Below, in pieces: positions 6,436 through 9,802 of a stretch of DNA of 9,802 nt. Origin of the DNA: Xanthobacteraceae bacterium (lineage in GTDB: Bacteria > Pseudomonadota > Alphaproteobacteria > Rhizobiales > Xanthobacteraceae); NCBI GenBank assembly GCA_030036975.1, contig JASHSE010000547.1, positions 1 through 9,802 of the forward strand, in the 5' to 3' direction. The number at the start of each line of letters is the position of its first letter. Position 1 is the stretch's first letter. A program made the translations under genes and the position numbers. The notes under the pieces were generated by a model. That model searched no databases and was not told the origin of the DNA. It was given only the letters and a program-made list of their open reading frames with translations.

Positions 6436-7599
6436 ATGGTGGAACGCAGCTATTTCGATTGGAACGCCACCGCGCCGTTGCGGCCGCAAGCCGCGGCCGC
6501 GTTGGCGCAAGCTTTTGGCGCTCCGGGTAACCCATCCTCGGTGCATGCCGAGGGCCGTGCCGCGCGGCGACTGGTCGAGCGGGCGCGCGAGCAGGTGGCC
6601 GCACTGGTGGGTGCCGAGCCCGGCAACGTCTTCTTCACCTCGGGCGGGACCGAGGCGAACATGCTGGCGCTGACCCCTGCGATCGAAACGGCGCGGGACA
6701 AGCGCCCGCGCGACCGGCTCTTGCTCTCGGCGATCGAGCATTTATCGATCCGTACCGGCGGCCGGTTCCCTGGAGACATGGTCGAAGACGTTCCGGTCAA
6801 GCCCGATGGCTGCGTTGACCTTGACGCGTTGAGCGGCGCCTTAGCGCGCGCCTCGCGGCCGCTGGTTTCGCTCATGCTCGCCAACAACGAAACCGGCGTG
6901 GTGCAGCCGGTGGCCGAGGCCGCGGCGATCGCCCACGGCGCGGGTGGGCTCATTCACGTCGACGCGGTCCAGGGGCCTGGCCGCATTGCCTGCGATATCG
7001 GCGCGCTCGGCGCCGACCTGCTGACGATTTCGGCGCACAAGCTTGGCGGCCCAAAAGGCGTCGGTGCCCTGGTGCGACGCGCCGACGCTATTCACTTTCC
7101 CGAGCCGCTGATCCGCGGCGGCGGCCAGGAGCGTGGCATGCGGGCCGGCACGGAAAATGTCATGGGAATCGTGGCCTTCGGGGCCGCTTCTGCTGCCGCG
7201 CGCGAAGCCTGGCCTGCCGAGGCCGAGCGGATGCGGATGTTGCGCGATAGCCTGGAAGCCGGGCTTAGGGCGATCACGCCGCACGCCGCGATTTTCGGCG
7301 AAGCGGCGGAGCGGCTGCCGAATACGACCCTGTTCGCAGTCGAAGGCATGAAAGCCGAGACGGCCGTGATCGCCTTCGATCTCGAAGGCATTGCCCTCTC
7401 CTCCGGCGCCGCGTGCTCGTCCGGCAAGGTGCAGCCGTCCCATGTCCTTGCTGCGATGGGGGTTTCGCCTGCGCTCGTGCGCGGCGCGGTGCGTGTAAGC
7501 CTAGGTCGGACCACAACCGAAGCCGATATCGAGCGCTTTCTTGCCGCTTGGAGAAAGCTCGCAAAAGCATTATCTAAGGGTCACAGTATCGCGGCCTAA
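6436..7599 (+). CDS. cysteine desulfurase, class I (IscS/NifS-type), first gene of the suf operon
   Basis: A PLP enzyme that takes sulfur from L-cysteine as an enzyme persulfide and passes it to the SufBCD scaffold, releasing alanine. In the 387-residue product the PLP-binding parts are SGGTEAN (69-75), EHLS (101-104, with the cofactor-stacking His 102), NNETGV (150-155), HVDAVQ (174-179) and SAHKLGGPKG (199-208, Schiff-base Lys 202). RAGTEN (236-241) follows. The catalytic Cys 327 sits in LSSGAACSSGKVQPSHVL, a long mobile loop typical of class I enzymes. ATG at 6436 starts at the position expected for homologues (RSYFDWNATAPLRP); a TTG at 6421 would add five residues and has only a weak upstream AGG. 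It might be called iscS or nifS; the symbol is left open because the operon also normally carries sufS further on. Confidence 0.93.
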   Translation: MVERSYFDWNATAPLRPQAAAALAQAFGAPGNPSSVHAEGRAARRLVERAREQVAALVGAEPGNVFFTSGGTEANMLALTPAIETARDKRPRDRLLLSAIEHLSIRTGGRFPGDMVEDVPVKPDGCVDLDALSGALARASRPLVSLMLANNETGVVQPVAEAAAIAHGAGGLIHVDAVQGPGRIACDIGALGADLLTISAHKLGGPKGVGALVRRADAIHFPEPLIRGGGQERGMRAGTENVMGIVAFGAASAAAREAWPAEAERMRMLRDSLEAGLRAITPHAAIFGEAAERLPNTTLFAVEGMKAETAVIAFDLEGIALSSGAACSSGKVQPSHVLAAMGVSPALVRGAVRVSLGRTTTEADIERFLAAWRKLAKALSKGHSIAA

Positions 7600-7626
7600 A
7601 CGGCTGCATGAACAAGGATTCTGGTG

Positions 7627-7648
7627 GCCGTTGGAATGGTTCCACGGC
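7627..7648. promoter_or_regulatory. bulged hairpin/palindrome with GAAnnnTTC core before sufB (possible Irr-type site)
   Basis: GCCGT-GGAA (7627-7636, one bulged T) pairs with TTCC-ACGGC (7640-7648) around a TGG loop. At DNA level the centre reads TGGAA-TGG-TTCCA. It shares the GAA-N3-TTC core with the alphaproteobacterial iron control element TTTAGAANNNTTCTAAA, but the outer bases fit poorly. No T-run follows, so it is not a standard terminator. It could instead be an mRNA processing or stability element between the desulfurase and sufB. Confidence 0.3.
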
Positions 7649-7673
7649 GACATGAGGTGAGCCGGCAAAGGGA

Positions 7674-7711
7674 CATAACCGAGCCAAAGCATCGCCATAA
7701 CCGACTAAATC
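7674..7711 (+). promoter_or_regulatory. paired CATAACCGA direct repeat upstream of sufB (possible IscR-like half-sites)
   Basis: CATAACCGA occurs at 7674-7682 and 7696-7704, offset by 22 bases or about two helical turns, 37 bases or more before the sufB ATG. The second copy continues as ATAACCGACTAAATC (7697-7711). It resembles the left half of the IscR type 1 consensus (ATASYYGACT followed by RWWWY), with one mismatch in the first ten bases. The right half is not recognisable. Control of suf operons by Rrf2-family or Irr regulators is known in alphaproteobacteria; this particular site is inference. Confidence 0.35.
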
Positions 7712-7748
7712 CAACCCGCGGTCCTTGAAACCGTGAGCGGAGGGACGA

Positions 7749-9272
7749 ATGCCGGCAGTGCAAGAGACCGTCGAACAGGTCCGCCGTATCGACGTCGATC
7801 AGTATAAGTACGGATTCGAGACGCTGATCGAGTCCGAGAAGGCTCCGAAGGGCCTCTCGGAAGACATCATCCGCTTCATTTCGGCAAAGAAGAACGAGCC
7901 GGACTGGATGCTGGCGTGGCGGCTTGACGCCTACCGGCGCTGGTTGACCATGCGCGAGCCGAAATGGGCGAAAGTCGAATACGGCCCGATCGACTACCAG
8001 AACATCCACTACTACGCGGCGCCCAAGCGCAAAGAGGGGCCGAAATCGCTCGACGAGATCGATCCCGAAATCCTGCGCACCTACGAGAAGCTCGGCATCC
8101 CGTTGCGCGAGCGCGAGGTGTTGCTCGGCCTTGCCAAGGCGGACGGCAAGCAGGCCGACGGTGCGGGCGAAGCCGAGGCCGGCAACGGTTATGGCCGCGT
8201 GGCGGTCGACGCCGTGTTCGATTCGGTTTCGGTGGCGACGACGTTCAAGGCCGAGCTCGCCAAAGCCGGCGTGCTGTTCATGCCGATCTCCGAGGCGCTG
8301 GCCCACCATCCCGATCTGGTCAAAAAGTATCTCGGCACCGTGGTGCCGATCAGCGACAACTTTTTCGCCACGCTCAATTCCGCGGTGTTCTCCGACGGCT
8401 CTTTCGTCTACGTGCCGCCGGGCGTGCGCTGCCCGATGGAACTGTCGACCTATTTCCGCATCAACGAGCGCAATACCGGCCAGTTCGAGCGCACGCTGAT
8501 CATCGCCGACCGCGGCTCCTATGTCAGCTATCTGGAAGGCTGCACCGCGCCGGTGCGCGACGAAAACCAGCTGCACGCCGCGGTGGTCGAGCTGATCGCG
8601 CTCGATGACGCCGAGATCAAGTATTCGACCATCCAGAACTGGTATCCGGGCGATGCCAAGGGCCGCGGCGGCGTCTACAATTTCGTCACCAAGCGCGGCG
8701 ATTGCCGCGGCAACAACGCCAAGATTTCCTGGACCCAGCTCGAGACCGGCTCGGCCATCACCTGGAAATATCCGAGCTGCATCCTGCGCGGCGACAATTC
8801 GCGCGGCGAGTTCTACTCGATCGCCATTTCCAACGGCTATCAGCAAGTCGATTCCGGCACCAAGATGCTGCACCTCGGCAAGAACACGACGAGCCGCATC
8901 ATCTCCAAGGGCATCGCCGCCGGGCACTCCAACAACACCTATCGCGGCCTCGTCACCGCGCATCGCCGCGCCACTGGCGCGCGCAACTTCACCAATTGCG
9001 ATTCGCTCCTGATCGGCGACCAATGCGGCGCCCATACGGTGCCCTATATCGAGGCCAAGAATGCCTCGGCGGTGTTCGAGCACGAAGCGACGACGTCGAA
9101 GATTTCCGAGGAGATGCTGTTCTACTGCATGCAGCGCGGCCTGTCCGAGGAGGACGCGACCGCGCTGGTGGTCAACGGCTTCGTCAGGGACGTGCTGCAG
9201 CAATTGCCCATGGAGTTCGCGGTCGAGGCACAGAAGCTGATCTCGGTCTCGCTGGAAGGCAGCGTCGGATAA
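7749..9272 (+). CDS. sufB: Fe-S cluster assembly scaffold protein SufB
   Basis: SufB is the sulfur-accepting core of the SufBC2D complex, on which Fe-S clusters are built in the cytosol. The 507-residue product is slightly longer than E. coli SufB (495). The N-terminal helical part (1-130) is followed by a short Ala/Gly/Glu-rich linker (about 130-148), then the beta-helix core. [17 protein letters not shown] (414-430) contains Cys 417, which corresponds to essential E. coli Cys405 with a constant offset of 12. FEHEATTS (443-450) supplies Glu 444, His 445 and Glu 446, matching the E. coli Glu432-His433-Glu434 site. [18 protein letters not shown] (222-239) is a family hallmark. ATG at 7749 follows a strong GGAGGGA. 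The stop TAA (9270-9272) overlaps the next ATG by one base. Confidence 0.98.
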   Translation: MPAVQETVEQVRRIDVDQYKYGFETLIESEKAPKGLSEDIIRFISAKKNEPDWMLAWRLDAYRRWLTMREPKWAKVEYGPIDYQNIHYYAAPKRKEGPKSLDEIDPEILRTYEKLGIPLREREVLLGLAKADGKQADGAGEAEAGNGYGRVAVDAVFDSVSVATTFKAELAKAGVLFMPISEALAHHPDLVKKYLGTVVPISDNFFATLNSAVFSDGSFVYVPPGVRCPMELSTYFRINERNTGQFERTLIIADRGSYVSYLEGCTAPVRDENQLHAAVVELIALDDAEIKYSTIQNWYPGDAKGRGGVYNFVTKRGDCRGNNAKISWTQLETGSAITWKYPSCILRGDNSRGEFYSIAISNGYQQVDSGTKMLHLGKNTTSRIISKGIAAGHSNNTYRGLVTAHRRATGARNFTNCDSLLIGDQCGAHTVPYIEAKNASAVFEHEATTSKISEEMLFYCMQRGLSEEDATALVVNGFVRDVLQQLPMEFAVEAQKLISVSLEGSVG

Positions 9273-9526
9273 TGAACGAATACTGGTTTCGGCCGAAAGC
9301 TTACGGCTACGGCGCCACGCCGAACACGTGGCAAGGTTGGGTCGTCGTCGCCGCAGCGGTGATCGTCATCGCCGCTGCTGCGCTGGTGATTCTACCGTAT
9401 CGCGCGCAAAGTCCGGCGGCGTTGATCGTTTTCTTCGCCGTCGAGGCGGCGGTTCTCGCCGCCCTCTGGATTGTCTGCCGCCGCAAGACCGAAGGCGAGT
9501 GGCGTTGGCGCTGGGGCGGTCGCTAG
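9272..9526 (+). CDS. small two-helix membrane protein between sufB and sufC
   Basis: An 84-residue protein that I recognise only as the hypothetical often found between sufB and sufC in Hyphomicrobiales. The aromatic N-terminus [20 protein letters not shown] (1-20) is followed by two hydrophobic segments (about 23-43 and 49-69) separated by a short PYRAQSP turn. The tail is positively charged and Trp-rich (RRKTEGEWRWRWGGR). By the positive-inside rule both ends should face the cytosol. Its ATG overlaps the sufB stop (TAATG), so it is probably translated by coupling and made together with SufB. The TAG stop lies 34 bases before the sufC ATG. It could tether or modulate the Suf machinery at the inner membrane, but no function is known to me. 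Confidence 0.85.
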   Translation: MNEYWFRPKAYGYGATPNTWQGWVVVAAAVIVIAAAALVILPYRAQSPAALIVFFAVEAAVLAALWIVCRRKTEGEWRWRWGGR

Positions 9527-9560
9527 CCGGTCGTGGCGCACGAAGGGTTTTGGAGCTTTT

Positions 9561-9802
9561 ATGCCGTTACTCGAAATCAAAAATCTGCACGTCGAAATCG
9601 ACGGCAAGGAAATCCTCAAAGGCGTCGACCTTTCGGTCAATGCCGGCGAGGTGCACGCCATCATGGGGCCGAACGGCTCCGGCAAGTCGACGCTGGCCTA
9701 CGTGCTTGCCGGCAAGCAGGACTACACGCCGACTGCCGGCGAGGTGCTCTTCAACGGCAAGAATATCTTCGCCATGGAGCCGGACGAGCGCGCCGCCGCC
9801 GG
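9561..9802 (+). CDS. sufC: Fe-S cluster assembly ATPase SufC, 5' part
   Basis: SufC is the ABC-type ATPase that binds SufB and SufD and drives conformational change of the SufBC2D complex during cluster assembly. It is soluble despite its transporter-like fold. The first 80 residues are present and the gene runs off the window; about 250 are expected. The A-loop and first strands, LLEIKNLHVEIDGKEILKGV, lead into HAIMGPNGSGKSTLAYVLAG with a perfect Walker A (GPNGSGKS). GEVLFNGKNIF and DERAA, typical of SufC, follow. The Q-loop, ABC signature and Walker B lie outside. ATG at 9561 is preceded by GGAG about 5 bases upstream. It follows the small membrane-protein gene on the same strand and belongs to the suf operon. 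Confidence 0.97.
   Translation, partial: MPLLEIKNLHVEIDGKEILKGVDLSVNAGEVHAIMGPNGSGKSTLAYVLAGKQDYTPTAGEVLFNGKNIFAMEPDERAAA

Noticed and set aside
6841..7443. 200-codon minus-strand frame within the desulfurase
   Set aside because: It lies opposite the PLP-lysine and catalytic-cysteine regions of a clear desulfurase and has shadow-type composition.
7596..9203. 535-codon open frame on the minus strand opposite sufB
   Set aside because: It is longer than sufB but is a GC-rich antisense shadow. Its product is repetitive in Arg, His, Asp, Val and Gly with no family motif, whereas the + strand shows every SufB hallmark.
8702..9526. 274-codon + strand frame running through sufB into the small membrane protein
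   Set aside because: Only its last 84 codons are real. The upstream part is an out-of-frame reading of sufB; the true start is the ATG at 9272.

Overview
The window looks like chromosome of a high-GC alphaproteobacterium, most likely of the order Hyphomicrobiales (Bradyrhizobium/Rhodopseudomonas/Xanthobacteraceae-like). The main reason is the right-hand half: a class I (IscS/NifS-type) cysteine desulfurase followed by sufB, a small two-helix membrane protein and sufC, with an alpha/beta hydrolase divergent from the desulfurase. As I remember it, this arrangement is typical of rhizobial-type genomes; no database was searched.

Left edge (1-1527, + strand): the 3' end of a FabF/KAS-II-type beta-ketoacyl-ACP synthase gene, a 244-base non-coding stretch with a possible promoter, then a 292-residue protein resembling lipocalin/nitrobindin-like haem-binding beta-barrel proteins. 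A GC-rich, hairpin-prone convergent region follows (1528-1663).

Middle (1664-5498, all - strand): a compact operon with visibly lower GC than its flanks. Two 60-base lines inside it count 22/60 and 27/60 G+C, though one line counts 38/60; two lines in the suf region count 45/60 and 37/60. Transcription order is (i) a 760-residue P-loop NTPase with Walker A and B motifs, a probable winged helix and an unassigned C-terminal region, (ii) a 378-residue CHAT-fold (caspase-like) protein that keeps the likely catalytic cysteine but appears to lack the histidine, and (iii) a 99-residue protein with a C-terminal beta-hairpin-like segment reminiscent of peptidase-co-occurring effector-associated domains. 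The start of (ii) lies 2 bases after the stop of (i), and the start of (iii) lies 4 bases after the stop of (ii). A good sigma70-like promoter and inverted repeats lie upstream. NTPase sensor plus CHAT peptidase plus small adaptor is the logic of NTP-dependent bacterial conflict or anti-phage systems. This operon is the best candidate for an undescribed system in the window.

Right (5562-9802): alpha/beta hydrolase (- strand), a divergent promoter region, then a + strand Fe-S assembly operon: desulfurase (sulfur donor), sufB (scaffold), an 84-residue membrane protein whose ATG overlaps the sufB stop, and sufC (ATPase), which is cut by the window end. The 149-base gap before sufB holds a bulged hairpin with a GAAnnnTTC core and a 9-base direct repeat resembling an IscR half-site. 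Both are candidate iron or Fe-S control sites.

I saw no tRNA, rRNA, CRISPR array, transposase, integrase or convincing attachment site.
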